This document shows, piece after piece, positions 42,036 to 50,940 of a stretch of 64,000 nucleotides of DNA (position 1 is the stretch's first letter; each line of letters begins with the position of its first letter). A program made the translations under genes and the position numbers. The DNA is from Hymenobacter terrestris (GTDB taxonomy: Bacteria; Bacteroidota; Bacteroidia; Cytophagales; Hymenobacteraceae). The stretch is taken from NCBI RefSeq assembly GCF_013377905.1, contig NZ_JABKAV010000004.1:1-64000 (forward strand), in the 5' to 3' direction. The notes under the pieces were generated by a model. That model was not told the DNA's origin, made no database searches, and worked only from the letters and a program-made list of their open reading frames with translations.

Positions 42036-43094
42036 CTAGTCCGCTGAATCAGTCTGCGGCTGCCGCGCCTCGGGCTGTGGCTTCTCTGCCGACTCGGGCA
42101 ACTGCAACGGCTCGGCCTTGTTGCCGGCCAGCTGGCGCTGCTGCTCCGCTTGTTTCTCGCGCTGCTCCTGCTGCGCCTGGGCCCGCGACTGGGGCACGTC
42201 GTCGGAACCGGCGGGCCAGCCTTCGCGCTGCAGCTTGCGGTTGCCGTCGGTAACTTCGGTCTGGTCGTGGAAAAGGATTTGCTGCGTCGGGAAGGGCATA
42301 TCGATGCCAGCCTCGGTGAGCTTGTATTTGATGGCCGTCAGCACCGCGTCCTGCGAGTCCATGTAGTCGGCGCGGCGCGGCGGGTTGATCCACCAGCGGG
42401 CCCGGATGTTGACAGTGCTGTCGGCTAGCTCGACTACCAGGGCCTCGGGGGCCGGGTCGGACATGATATCGGCAACCGATTTGACGGCCTCCAGAATCAG
42501 CTGACGGGCCTTTTCAATATCGTCGCCGTAGCCAATACCGATATCGTACTGCAGGCGGCGCTTTTCGTAGGCCGTATTCACGGTAACGGCATTGATGAAC
42601 AGCTCGGCGTTGGGAATAACCACCCGGCGGCCGTCGTAGGTTTTGATGGTGGTGGCCCGGGTCTGGATGGTTTCCACCGTGCCTTCGAAGTCCTTGTACT
42701 TGATCTGGTCGTTGATACGGAACGGCTCGGTGAGCAGCAGCAGCACCCCAGCCAGGAAGTTCTGGAAGATATCCTTAAACGCAAACCCGATGGCGACGCC
42801 CCCCACGCCCAGCGCGCTCAGCAGGCTGGTAGGCGTGAAGCTGGGAATCATGATGGTGAACATCACCAACACGCCCAGAATAAGCACGAATACGTAAGCC
42901 AGACGGCTCAGCAGCAGCGTTAGGCTCTGGCTCTGGTGGCGGCTGGCCGTGAAGCGCTGCACCAGCGACCGAACGCCCCGGGCAACAAAGATGAAAACGG
43001 CCAGCACCACCAGCCCGATAAGCAGGTTAGGCAATACGGCCATAAAGCTGCGGCCCATGTCGTTGAGCTTCTGCCAGGCAATAGAAAAATCCAT
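42036..43094 (-). CDS. MscS-type small-conductance mechanosensitive channel
   Basis: 352 residues from the ATG at 43094. Three membrane helices (LIGLVVLAVFIFVARGV, LSRLAYVFVLILGVLVMFTIMI, then TM3 LLSALGVGGVAIGFAFKDIFQNFLAGVLLLL with Gly/Ala packing). The beta-domain follows (PFRINDQIKYKDFEGTVETIQTRATTIKTYDGRRVVIPNAELF, the MscS signature), then an alpha/beta domain (DIGIGYGDDIEKARQLILEAV). The last 60 residues are a Gln/Glu-rich hydrophilic tail (QQEQREKQAEQQRQLAG) not found in basic MscS. It relieves turgor on hypo-osmotic shock. Confidence 0.92.
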   Translation of the reverse strand: MDFSIAWQKLNDMGRSFMAVLPNLLIGLVVLAVFIFVARGVRSLVQRFTASRHQSQSLTLLLSRLAYVFVLILGVLVMFTIMIPSFTPTSLLSALGVGGVAIGFAFKDIFQNFLAGVLLLLTEPFRINDQIKYKDFEGTVETIQTRATTIKTYDGRRVVIPNAELFINAVTVNTAYEKRRLQYDIGIGYGDDIEKARQLILEAVKSVADIMSDPAPEALVVELADSTVNIRARWWINPPRRADYMDSQDAVLTAIKYKLTEAGIDMPFPTQQILFHDQTEVTDGNRKLQREGWPAGSDDVPQSRAQAQQEQREKQAEQQRQLAGNKAEPLQLPESAEKPQPEARQPQTDSAD

Positions 43095-43232
43095 ACGAAG
43101 TCGGGGAATGAGGGGAAATGCGGGCCCTTGCGTAGCAGCCAGCAGTATAGCACACGTAATTGCCCGGCCAATAGTTGTAGTAGCCAGCAGTTCCGCATCG
43201 GCCCGACCGCTACTTTCTGCGTAGGCCTTACC

Positions 43233-43529
43233 ATGACAAAGCTGCACACTGCCACCCCCAACTCTCCCCTTGAGCTACGCGACCGGCTGGCCATGGAGCG
43301 CACCCGCCTAGCCAACGAACGGACGCTGCTGGCCTACCTGCGCACTGGCCTGACGTTGGTTATTGCCGGTTTGACCTTCTTCAAGTTCTTTCGCAGCAGC
43401 GCGTATGTGTGGGCCGGCATATTGTTTCTGCCCCTGGGCCTGGGCATTGTGGCACTGGGCTGGCGGCGCTACCGGGTGCGCGCCCGCCACATCGAGCAGT
43501 TCGTGGCCGCAGCCGACGCAATGGCCTAA
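43233..43529 (+). CDS. DUF202 family membrane protein
   Basis: 98 residues from the ATG at 43233, divergent from the MscS gene. The DUF202 signature RLAMERTRLANERTLLAYLRTGLTLVIAG is followed by two more hydrophobic segments (YVWAGILFLPLGLGIVALGW). Proteins of this family (YidH-like) are inner-membrane with unknown function. Confidence 0.88.
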   Translation: MTKLHTATPNSPLELRDRLAMERTRLANERTLLAYLRTGLTLVIAGLTFFKFFRSSAYVWAGILFLPLGLGIVALGWRRYRVRARHIEQFVAAADAMA

Positions 43530-43816
43530 GTACCGGGCCTTTACTGTCCCCGCCTGCTGGTACATGATTATGTCATTTTGCATGATCAACTATGTATCAG
43601 CCCTATATAGAGGCAACTGCGTACAGATTCGGGTTAATGGCAATGAAATGGGATACAAGGCATTTTTCGGGGTAAGATACTTACCGAAAATTGTTGAAGC
43701 CGCAGGTAGGCGGGTAACAGCTGGCAGCTGGGAGTGAACCTCTTTTTTGACGCGAACGAAATATTGTTTTATCATTGGCGTCTCAACCACACTCCACAAC
43801 CAAACCCTTCTATCTC
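43530..43816. other. Intergenic region upstream of the astacin gene
   Basis: About 290 bp, more AT-rich than the flanking genes. It holds a hairpin at 43664-43690 (TTTTCGG(GG)TAAG / CTTACCGAAAA) and no convincing gene. A 57-codon frame (43564-43737) lacks any coding signature and is not called. Confidence 0.5.
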
Positions 43817-44671
43817 ATGTTCAAACCATCCTTTTCCGCCCTGGCCTACTTGGCTTTATTTGGTACTATTTCATTAGCGAGCTGCAGCAAAGACCAGCAG
43901 GCCGAGCCCAGCCAGCCCGAGCAGGTTACCCAGGACCAAGCCGAATTAGCCTACCCTGGCCAGACCGGGGAGCTGAAAACCGGGGAGTGGGGCGGCCAGC
44001 CCGTCAGCTACCAGGAAATCAACGGGGATAAAGTGTACGAAGGCGACATGCTGCTTACCAGTGAGCAGCTTACCACTGGCTCCGAAGGCGACCAACAGCG
44101 CCCTGGCAGCGCTGGCCGCACTACCGGCCGCTGGCCTTCGGGCATTGTATATTACACTATTGATGCTGCCCTGCCCAACCAGGCCCGCGTAACCGATGCC
44201 ATTGCGCACTGGCAGGCCAACTCTCCCGTCCGGTTTGTCGCTCGCACCACCCAAACGGCCTACGTAACGTTCCGGGTTGGCTCGGGCTGCTCCTCCAACA
44301 TAGGGCGCACGGGCAGCCGCCAGTACATCAACCTGGCTTCGGGCTGCAGCACGGGCAACACCATTCACGAAATCGGCCACGCCGTGGGCCTGTTTCATGA
44401 GCAGACCCGTAACGACCGCGACACATTCGTTAACATTCTCACCCAAAACATCCAGTCGGGCTACGAAGGCAACTTTAGTAAGTACTCGGCCCTGGGATAC
44501 GGCGGTACCGATTACGGCGCCCTCGATTTTGGCTCCGTGATGATGTATGGCTCGTTCTCGTTCTCTTCGAACGGCCAGCCAACCATCACCAAAAAGGATG
44601 GCTCCACATTCAACATCCAGCGCACCGGCCTTTCGGCCGGCGACAAAAGCGGCATCGACGCCATGTACTAA
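43817..44671 (+). CDS. Astacin-like (M12A) zinc metalloprotease, lipoprotein
   Basis: 284 residues from the ATG at 43817. Lipoprotein signal ending TISLASC (Cys near residue 23). An acidic propeptide-like region (to about residue 95) precedes the catalytic domain WPSGIVYYTIDAALPNQARVTDAIAHW. The extended zinc motif TIHEIGHAVGLFHEQTRNDRD gives H184, E185, H188 and H194, with the Met-turn SVMMYGSFSFS near residue 240. Astacins cleave extracellular proteins and need propeptide removal. A terminator follows. Confidence 0.93.
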   Translation: MFKPSFSALAYLALFGTISLASCSKDQQAEPSQPEQVTQDQAELAYPGQTGELKTGEWGGQPVSYQEINGDKVYEGDMLLTSEQLTTGSEGDQQRPGSAGRTTGRWPSGIVYYTIDAALPNQARVTDAIAHWQANSPVRFVARTTQTAYVTFRVGSGCSSNIGRTGSRQYINLASGCSTGNTIHEIGHAVGLFHEQTRNDRDTFVNILTQNIQSGYEGNFSKYSALGYGGTDYGALDFGSVMMYGSFSFSSNGQPTITKKDGSTFNIQRTGLSAGDKSGIDAMY

Positions 44672-44732
44672 CCAACAGCCACGAGGCACTTTGTGGGCCT
44701 GCAAAGCACTCACCTAGCGCTTTTTTCAGATC

Positions 44733-44768
44733 GGGCGGCTTTCCTTCGGGGAGAGCCGCCCTTTTTTT
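44733..44768 (+). terminator. Intrinsic terminator of the astacin gene
   Basis: GGGCGGCT and AGCCGCCC arms around a TTCG-centred loop, followed by seven T residues. Confidence 0.88.
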
Positions 44769-44926
44769 GCCCGTTAGCCAGCATCAAAGCCCGGCCGTTT
44801 TGCGTTAGAGCATATCGGGGAATGGGTATGCCTGTGCCAGCGTCCACCTGCCGAAACACGACAATGGTAGTGTCTTTCGCCAACTCCCAATCCTTTTTTT
44901 GCCCAGCAGCCTCCAATCCATTTAAC

Positions 44927-45820
44927 GTGTTTAAGCAGTACCTGCCGGCCTTTGGCCGTTTACTCCTATGCCTGCTACCGCTGCTATCGGCGGGGCTACC
45001 GGCCGAGGCCAAGCGCCGCCTGCGCTACACCGATTGGCAACTGGTTTTTCTGGAGGATTTTGATACCTACCGCGACGTGGCCGATATGGCTGCCCGTTCG
45101 CCCTGGCAGTTCACGCCCGACAATGGCCCAACGCTGTGGGGCAACCAGTACGAGGATCAATACTACGACCGGTCCGCCATTTCCTTGCGCGACGGCTATG
45201 CTTACCTCACGGCCCGTCCGCTGCCTCAGCCCCGCTCTTATGCGTTCCAGGTGGCCGGCCGCGATACGCTGAAGCAGCTGCACTTTGAATCGGGATGGCT
45301 AAGCTTGAAGCCCGAATTTGGAGCCGACCCCGCGCTGGGCGATACGGCGCGTTGGGCTGGCAACCGCGGCTTTCAGTACGGCCTGTTCGAAATTCGCTGC
45401 CGGTTTGGGGGCGGCGCAGGCACCTGGCCAGCCTTCTGGCTGTACAGCGGCCCTACCGAAATAGATGTGTTTGAAGGGGGTGCCGGCCGCGAGTACTCCA
45501 ACACTGTGCACTACAACCCAGATACGCCGGCCCGCCACGAGGCCGCCAGCTTCTATTTACCAGCCTGGCAGGATCTGAGCAACGATTTCAACATTTTTTC
45601 TGCCATCTGGACGCCTACTGAAGTAACTTTTTACTTCAACCGTCGCCGGGTGCGCACAGTCCCAGCCAGCCGCTTACCCACTTTTCCGGCTCCAGCCACC
45701 GTCATAGTCAATCAGGCCGTGGTCACGTACTCCGACTTGGCCACTTGGCCCATAGGCCCGGATGGCCCTTATAGCAGCTTGGTCGTGGATTATATCAAAG
45801 TGTACAAGCTGAAGCCATAA
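44927..45820 (+). CDS. Secreted glycoside hydrolase family 16 (laminarinase/agarase-like)
   Basis: 297 residues from the GTG at 44927, which places a signal peptide at the very start (MFKQYLPAFGRLLLCLLPLLSAGLPAEA). An ATG at 44864 in frame would add 21 residues before it and is the alternative. The GH16 beta-jelly-roll is clear: WQLVFLEDFDTY, YGLFEIRCRFGGGAGTWPAFWLY, and the catalytic EIDVFE (nucleophile E178, D180, acid/base E183). YSNTVHYN, FSAIWTPTEVTFYFN and VDYIKVYKLKP complete the fold. GH16 enzymes cut beta-1,3/1,4-glucans or galactans; the exact substrate cannot be told. Confidence 0.88.
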   Translation: MFKQYLPAFGRLLLCLLPLLSAGLPAEAKRRLRYTDWQLVFLEDFDTYRDVADMAARSPWQFTPDNGPTLWGNQYEDQYYDRSAISLRDGYAYLTARPLPQPRSYAFQVAGRDTLKQLHFESGWLSLKPEFGADPALGDTARWAGNRGFQYGLFEIRCRFGGGAGTWPAFWLYSGPTEIDVFEGGAGREYSNTVHYNPDTPARHEAASFYLPAWQDLSNDFNIFSAIWTPTEVTFYFNRRRVRTVPASRLPTFPAPATVIVNQAVVTYSDLATWPIGPDGPYSSLVVDYIKVYKLKP

Positions 45821-45885
45821 AGCCACTCTGGAAAAGAAGTGTATTATCCAAATCTGGACTTGGCAATGGGCTGCCTCAGTTTCCA

Positions 45886-45933
45886 CAAAAAAGCCCCAAA
45901 ACCCTGCCTTACGGCTAGGAATTGGGGCTTTAT
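45886..45933. terminator. Bidirectional hairpin terminator
   Basis: AAAAGCCCCAA and TTGGGGCTTT arms with an inner CCCTGCC/GGCTAGG stem, between the convergent GH16 gene and L,D-transpeptidase gene. Confidence 0.85.
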
Positions 45934-45982
45934 TCGGTTTACGTCTCAGCCAGAAAGGCAGAGCCAAATAGTAGGCAGCAGC

Positions 45983-46825
45983 CTAAATCATAGGGCTGTC
46001 GCTGAGTAGCGTATTTACGGCCACATCTTGGTTCAGGTATTTTGAGGAATAACGGGTGTCGGGACCATTGATGAACATGGCGGTCTGGCCACCGATGGCT
46101 TCAATGATGGCGTCCTTCTGGTCCATGGGCAGGGCCGGGCAACCGAGGCTCCGGCCTAGGCGGCCGTTCTGACGAATGAATTCATCACTCACATAGTCGG
46201 CGCCGTGCATTACCACGGAGCGCATCAACGCATTCGTGTTATAGCCTTCATCGACGCCCGCCAGCTTGAGCGAGCGGCCATGCTTGCCCACATATTCGCC
46301 TTCGGTTACATAGAAACCCAAGCTGCTTTTGTTCGACTCATTTTCGTTGGAGAAAGTCGTGGCCATGTTCTCGCCCGAATTGCGGCCGTGGGCCACCAGC
46401 GTGTGGAACTTCACCTGCTTGGCCTCCAGATCAAGTACCCAAAGGCGCTTTTCGGTGGAAGGCAAGCTGAAATCGACTACTGTAAGCAGCTTTTTCTCGC
46501 TAAGCTTATCGGTTTCTTCCAAATTGAGGTAGCCGGTCATGGCCTTCTCAAACACCTCGAAAGTCAGGCCCTGCTGCTCCACCTGCAGGTCGCGGTATAG
46601 GTCGTGTACCTTCTGGTCGAAGACGGTGGCCTTGGAAACTACCACCGGTGCAGGTGCCGGCAGGCGTAGGCTGGAACCGACAACAGCCGCCTTTGAGCGC
46701 GTAACCGGTGCGGCCATCGGGGTAGCCATAAACAGGGCAGCCACAAAAGGCAACACCCGCCGCACCATACGGCGCGACTTCAGCTTGAGACGTTGCCGGC
46801 GAACTACACTTTTATTTTCCATCAT
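45983..46825 (-). CDS. Murein L,D-transpeptidase catalytic-domain protein (YkuD-like), paralogue 1
   Basis: 280 residues from the ATG at 46825 (a second ATG and an upstream GTG are adjacent). A basic head and hydrophobic stretch (RRVLPFVAALFMATPMAA) form a signal or anchor. The catalytic half contains LWVLDLEAKQVKFHTLVAHGRNSGENMATTFSN, SSLGFYVTEGEYVGKHGRSLKLAGVDEGYN, then SVVMHGADYVSDEFIRQNGRLGRSLGCPALP. The SLGCPA Cys and MHGADY His are the L,D-transpeptidase pair. These enzymes form 3-3 crosslinks or attach proteins to peptidoglycan. Paralogue of 49963-50811. Confidence 0.9.
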   Translation of the reverse strand: MMENKSVVRRQRLKLKSRRMVRRVLPFVAALFMATPMAAPVTRSKAAVVGSSLRLPAPAPVVVSKATVFDQKVHDLYRDLQVEQQGLTFEVFEKAMTGYLNLEETDKLSEKKLLTVVDFSLPSTEKRLWVLDLEAKQVKFHTLVAHGRNSGENMATTFSNENESNKSSLGFYVTEGEYVGKHGRSLKLAGVDEGYNTNALMRSVVMHGADYVSDEFIRQNGRLGRSLGCPALPMDQKDAIIEAIGGQTAMFINGPDTRYSSKYLNQDVAVNTLLSDSPMI

Positions 46826-47133
46826 CACGGTGTTTCAGTTACAGAAGGGGGCATTTCGCGCACGGAGCGCCCGCATATCAGTTATACGGAACAGGCGCCC
46901 CAGCGGTTGAACGCGCATAGAATTAGGCCTGATACTTATTAAACATAGCTCTAGCCAGATTGATTCCCCGGCTTAGGTTCAACCGGCCAAAGCACAACCA
47001 CAACAGAGCAATACAACACCGATATATTACTATTTAATTACCGAATTTAGGACATGCTATTCCATGGCTTGCGGCCGACTCCGCACTGCGGCTTGCGGCC
47101 GACCGATTTCCCACCAATTTCCCCAATTCCCAC
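46826..47133. other. Divergent promoter region between the transpeptidase and alpha-amylase genes
   Basis: About 308 bp. 46915-47045 is AT-rich (TACTTATTAAACATAG, CCGATATATTACTATTTAATTACCG) and probably holds both promoters. No perfect TAnnTTTG was found in it. A direct repeat GCTTGCGGCCGAC / GCGGCTTGCGGCCGACC occurs at 47067-47103. No gene seen. Confidence 0.5.
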
Positions 47134-49500
47134 ATGCACACTTCTACAAACTCCTGGTGGCGCAAGCTTACGCTGGCCGCCGCTGCTCTACTTATATTGG
47201 GCGGCCAACCTGCCAAAGCCCAAAAAGTAGTTCTGCAGGGCTACTGGTGGGACTACTGGAACACCAATTACCCCAATGGCTGGGCCAACTACATTGCCCT
47301 GCTGGCTCCGCGCCTGAAAGCTATGGGCATCGATGCGGTCTGGCTGCCGCCCAGCATCAAGAACGGTAACCAGGGCAACGGCTACTCGCCCTTCGACAAC
47401 TACGACCTAGGCGACAAGTACCAGAAAGGCTTCACGGCCACCCGCCTGGGCAACAAGGACGAGCTGCTACGGGCCGTAGCCGTGCTACACGCCAACGGCA
47501 TTGAGGTGGTGCAGGACATCGTGCTCAACCACAACGACGGGGCCGGCTCGCAGACCGGCGGCGGCGGCCAGGACCCAGCAGCTTGGGAAGACTTCACTAC
47601 CAGTAAGTACAAAAACTTCCGGTACGTGAGCTACAGCAAGCCTGCTACCGACGAAACGGCCGCCAACTACTTGGCCCGCAACGGCCGCTTCCCTAAAAAC
47701 TGGCAGAATTTCACCCCCAATCCCGGCAACAACTCCACCTCCGGCGACCAGAACCAAGTGCTGTTTGGCCCCGACATCAGCTACTACAACGGCTCGTATG
47801 GGCAGAGTTCCAACGCTACCTTCAACCCGACCCAAGGGGCCGACTACATGCGCGCCGGCCAGCGCAATTGGCTGGTATGGTACAAGAAGCAGCAGGGCTT
47901 TGATGGGGTGCGCCTGGATGCAGTGAAGCACTTCCCCGAATTTGCCATGGAGGATTTCCTCTATAATATGCAGACCAATGCTGGCTGGGCCAACGGTGGG
48001 GCTACCATGTACGCCGTGGGCGAATGGGTAGGCAGCAGCGGCCAGATGGACAGCTGGGTGGCCAGCGTGCAGAACCGCGCCGGCACCTTCGACTTTTCGC
48101 TGCGCAACGCCCTGTACAGCATTGTAAGCGGGGGCGGCAACTTCGACCTAGGTTCGTTGCCGGGTTACCAGCAGAATGCCCGCGTGTTCAACATCAACGG
48201 CACGTTCGTGCACCGCACGGTACCATTCGTAAACAACCACGACACGTTCCGGCCCCAAGTAAGCACCAATGGCAATTACACCGGCTGGAATTCGGGCTCG
48301 GAGCTGGCCCCGCACATCGACCCGTTCGATCCGCGCCTCTCGGCCGCATATGCCGCCGCACTGGCTGTGGATGGCTCGCCCCAGATTTTCTTTGAAGACC
48401 TGTTCAATATCGGTAACACGGGCAAACGGTACTCGCACCAGCCCACCAGCACCGTCGACCTGCCGCAACGCTCCGACATTGAAAACCTGATTTGGTGCCA
48501 CCAGAACCTGCGGTTCAAGGAGGGCGCGTACAAAGTGCGCTGGCAGGCCGCCGACCACCTCGTGATTGAGCGTAGCACCAAGGCCCTCATCGGCATCAAC
48601 GACAACTTCAGCACTTGGCAGAACAGCACGGTCAGCACCGATTTTGCGCCCGGCACTGTGCTCAAGGACTACTCGGGAGCCAATGGCACTACTACCGTTA
48701 CGGTGAGCGGCTCCCAAACCGTAACCATCAATACGCCGCCCTGCAATGGCACGGCCGCCGGTGGCCGACGCGGCTACTCGGTGTGGGCTCCTACGGGCAT
48801 CGGCACCAACTACAACCGCCCCGCCATGCCCACCACCCAGGAGTGGGAGCTGGCCGACGATTTGGGCGACTCGCACCCTTCGTCGCTTAAGCAGGGCGGG
48901 CAGTTGCCGGCCTCGTCTACGGCATACCGCACGGCGGGCCGCATCTATGTACAGTCGGGCAAAACGATTACGTACACCCTGTTTCCGACCAACGCCACGC
49001 GCAGCCTAGCTGTGGAGCTGGTGAGCCCCTCCAATGCCATACTGAGCAGCAGAACCGGCACTGGCAACCTCACCGGCACCTATTCGCCCACCGCCACCGG
49101 CTGGATTACGCTGCGGGCCAAAAACACCTCCACGGCCAACCCCGCCCAGCGTGCATTCCTGAAAGCAACCTACACTGCCCCGGCCGTGCTCACGAGCGTT
49201 GCCCTGCGCGAAAGCGTTGTCACGTCCACTGCCGCAGCTGCCCCTACCGGCACCGATCTGATGGTGTACCCTAACCCTACCAGCGCCGGGCGCATCGACA
49301 TGGTGCTCCAAACGCCCCGCGACCTGACCGCCACCCTGCGCCTCGTCGACCTCACGGGACGCCTCGTGCACGAGCAGTCGGTGCGGCTATACCCTGGCTC
49401 CAACGAGCAGCGCCTGACCCCGGGCCGTGCCCTGCCCGCCGGCGTGTACCAGCTGAGCGTTCCGGAACTGAACCTGAGCCGGAAAGTAGTGGTGCAGTAA
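47134..49500 (+). CDS. Secreted alpha-amylase (GH13) with T9SS sorting domain
   Basis: 788 residues. Signal peptide WWRKLTLAAAALLILGGQPAKAQ. GH13 barrel: VLQGYWWDYWN, GIDAVWLPPSIKNG, VVQDIVLNHNDG, GFDGVRLDAVKH (nucleophile D262), YAVGEWVG (acid/base E297) and FVNNHDT (D370). A C-terminal beta-domain follows near residue 440-500, then a module (WELADDLGDSHPSSL..., SLAVELVSPSNAILSS). The T9SS sorting domain starts LMVYPNPTSAGRIDMVL and ends KVVVQ. It hydrolyses alpha-1,4-glucans outside the cell. Confidence 0.94.
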   Translation: MHTSTNSWWRKLTLAAAALLILGGQPAKAQKVVLQGYWWDYWNTNYPNGWANYIALLAPRLKAMGIDAVWLPPSIKNGNQGNGYSPFDNYDLGDKYQKGFTATRLGNKDELLRAVAVLHANGIEVVQDIVLNHNDGAGSQTGGGGQDPAAWEDFTTSKYKNFRYVSYSKPATDETAANYLARNGRFPKNWQNFTPNPGNNSTSGDQNQVLFGPDISYYNGSYGQSSNATFNPTQGADYMRAGQRNWLVWYKKQQGFDGVRLDAVKHFPEFAMEDFLYNMQTNAGWANGGATMYAVGEWVGSSGQMDSWVASVQNRAGTFDFSLRNALYSIVSGGGNFDLGSLPGYQQNARVFNINGTFVHRTVPFVNNHDTFRPQVSTNGNYTGWNSGSELAPHIDPFDPRLSAAYAAALAVDGSPQIFFEDLFNIGNTGKRYSHQPTSTVDLPQRSDIENLIWCHQNLRFKEGAYKVRWQAADHLVIERSTKALIGINDNFSTWQNSTVSTDFAPGTVLKDYSGANGTTTVTVSGSQTVTINTPPCNGTAAGGRRGYSVWAPTGIGTNYNRPAMPTTQEWELADDLGDSHPSSLKQGGQLPASSTAYRTAGRIYVQSGKTITYTLFPTNATRSLAVELVSPSNAILSSRTGTGNLTGTYSPTATGWITLRAKNTSTANPAQRAFLKATYTAPAVLTSVALRESVVTSTAAAAPTGTDLMVYPNPTSAGRIDMVLQTPRDLTATLRLVDLTGRLVHEQSVRLYPGSNEQRLTPGRALPAGVYQLSVPELNLSRKVVVQ

Positions 49501-49521
49501 TCTTACGTTTTTTCACAAAGC

Positions 49522-49557
49522 AAAAGCCCCGCTGGAATGGTCCAGCGGGGCTTTTTT
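49522..49557. terminator. Intrinsic terminator
   Basis: AAAAGCCCCGCTGG, loop AATGGT, CCAGCGGGGCTTTTTT. It follows the amylase stop and also faces the convergent small gene. Confidence 0.92.
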
Positions 49558-49590
49558 ATATGCGCTGTTCTCTGGTTATGGCTTCTGTTT

Positions 49591-49908
49591 TTATTCACAG
49601 ATAGCATCTTCGCTGTCTGATATCAGTATCAGTCCATCCGGATCATTCGGCAGAATTTTCACTCTGATAGAATCACCAATCTTATACTTTTCCGAAGCGA
49701 CTCCATCGTTTTCATAAATGCGCCCTTCGTACAACAATGCAACTTTGGTTTTCCAGGTGCTTTTCAAATAATATGAATCTTTAACAACACCGCTGACACA
49801 TACCCCATTACCCAATAAATCAGCCCTTTGCCTGCTTGTACGGATAGACAGAACAAGGAATCCTACTACCATTAAGATTCCCAACGCAGCTTGAATTTTA
49901 GCGCTCAT
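49591..49908 (-). CDS. Small membrane-anchored protein of unusual AT-rich composition
   Basis: 105 residues. One N-terminal helix (IQAALGILMVVGFLVLSI) then a beta-rich domain (GNGVCVSGVVKDSYYLKSTWKTKVALLYEGRIYEND, YKIGDSIRVKILPNDPDGLILISDSED). The layout resembles small proteins seen in Hymenobacter with an OB-like fold. The gene and its codons are visibly more AT-rich than its neighbours, which suggests recent transfer. No family is recognised. Confidence 0.72.
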   Translation of the reverse strand: MSAKIQAALGILMVVGFLVLSIRTSRQRADLLGNGVCVSGVVKDSYYLKSTWKTKVALLYEGRIYENDGVASEKYKIGDSIRVKILPNDPDGLILISDSEDAICE

Positions 49909-49962
49909 ACCGTTTCATCCATAGAAGGCACCTGCTGTCAACTTGTACAAAGGCACAACACC

Positions 49963-50811
49963 CTACAGCCACCCCTGCGCCGCCAGCCGCCGGGCCGCGC
50001 CAGCTCCGTCGAGCCACTTCGATTCGAGGCCGGGGCCGCTGAGGTAGAGGCAGCCACCTTCGCCTACTGCCCCGATGATGGCCCGGTATTGATCGGGGGG
50101 CAGGGCGGGGCAGCCGCGGCTGTTGCCGGCCTGGCCATGTTGCTCCATAAAAGCGGTGCTTACGTAGTCGGCGCTGTGCAGCACCACGTAGCGGCGCAAA
50201 GCATTATCGTTGTGGCCGGCATCTAGGCCGCGCAGGCGGCGCGAGAGGCCATGCTTGCCCCGGTAGGTATCCTGGGTGCGGTAGAAACCCAGGGCCGTGC
50301 AGGCCGACTTGATGGTATTGGAGAAGCGCCGAGCCTGCACGCCCTCGCCCGAGCCGCGGCCGTGGGCCACGGGGCTACGGTGGAGCACTTGGCCGGCCCG
50401 CAAATCGAGTACCCACAGGCGCGGCTCGGAGGAAGGCAAATCCATATCGGCAATGGCCAATATGCCTGGCCGGCTGATGCGGCCGGACTGCCGCAGGTTG
50501 AGGTAGCCCACGCAGGCCCGCTCCAGCACTTCAGGCCGCAACGCAGCGGCTTCCGGCCCCAAACGGGCGCGTAGCTCGGTTACAGCTGCACGCAACTCCG
50601 GCGACACGTTGGGCAGCGGCGCCAGCGGCGTGGAAGCCAGCGAATCGACGGCTGGTACGGGCGGCACTACCGGCGCTGATACCGGTATGGCCACTGTTGC
50701 ACTCTGGCGGGCCGCTGCCACCTCGCCGCCCGCCGACTGGCACCCGGCCCCCAGCCCCATTAGGCCGAGTAACAGAACAGGAAGAAGGGAGTGCGGAGTG
50801 TAAAATTTCAT
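49963..50811 (-). CDS. Murein L,D-transpeptidase catalytic-domain lipoprotein, paralogue 2
   Basis: 282 residues from the ATG at 50811. Lipoprotein signal MKFYTPHSLLPVLLLGLMGLGAGC. A Pro/Val-rich linker leads to ACVGYLNLRQSGRISRPGILAIADMDLPSSEPRLWVLDLRAGQVLHRSPVAHGRGSGEG. Then TALGFYRTQDTYRGKHGLSRRLRGLDAGHN and VVLHSADYVSTAFMEQHGQAGNSRGCPALP (catalytic Cys and His). It aligns along its length with 45983-46825 but is a lipoprotein and has Ser where the other has Gly in the HxADY motif. Probably duplicates with different anchoring. Confidence 0.9.
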   Translation of the reverse strand: MKFYTPHSLLPVLLLGLMGLGAGCQSAGGEVAAARQSATVAIPVSAPVVPPVPAVDSLASTPLAPLPNVSPELRAAVTELRARLGPEAAALRPEVLERACVGYLNLRQSGRISRPGILAIADMDLPSSEPRLWVLDLRAGQVLHRSPVAHGRGSGEGVQARRFSNTIKSACTALGFYRTQDTYRGKHGLSRRLRGLDAGHNDNALRRYVVLHSADYVSTAFMEQHGQAGNSRGCPALPPDQYRAIIGAVGEGGCLYLSGPGLESKWLDGAGAARRLAAQGWL

Positions 50812-50898
50812 AAGTAGCAGCAGGCTTGGGGCCAAAATGTGCATTTACGCCGCCGGATGCAAATAAAGAACGAGGCAAGTCGAAACATGACTCACAAA

Positions 50899-50930
50899 GA
50901 AGCCGCTTTCCGGAGTGGAAAGCGGCTTTC
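50899..50930. terminator. Hairpin terminator
   Basis: GAAGCCGCTTTCC, loop GGAGT-like, GGAAAGCGGCTTTC. Lies just after the small frame ending at 50941 on the minus strand. Confidence 0.65.
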
Positions 50931-50940
50931 ATATTTGCTG

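Noticed and set aside
43564..43737. 57-codon frame upstream of the astacin gene
   Set aside because: No signal, motif or spacing support, and it lies in a region with regulatory-looking structure.
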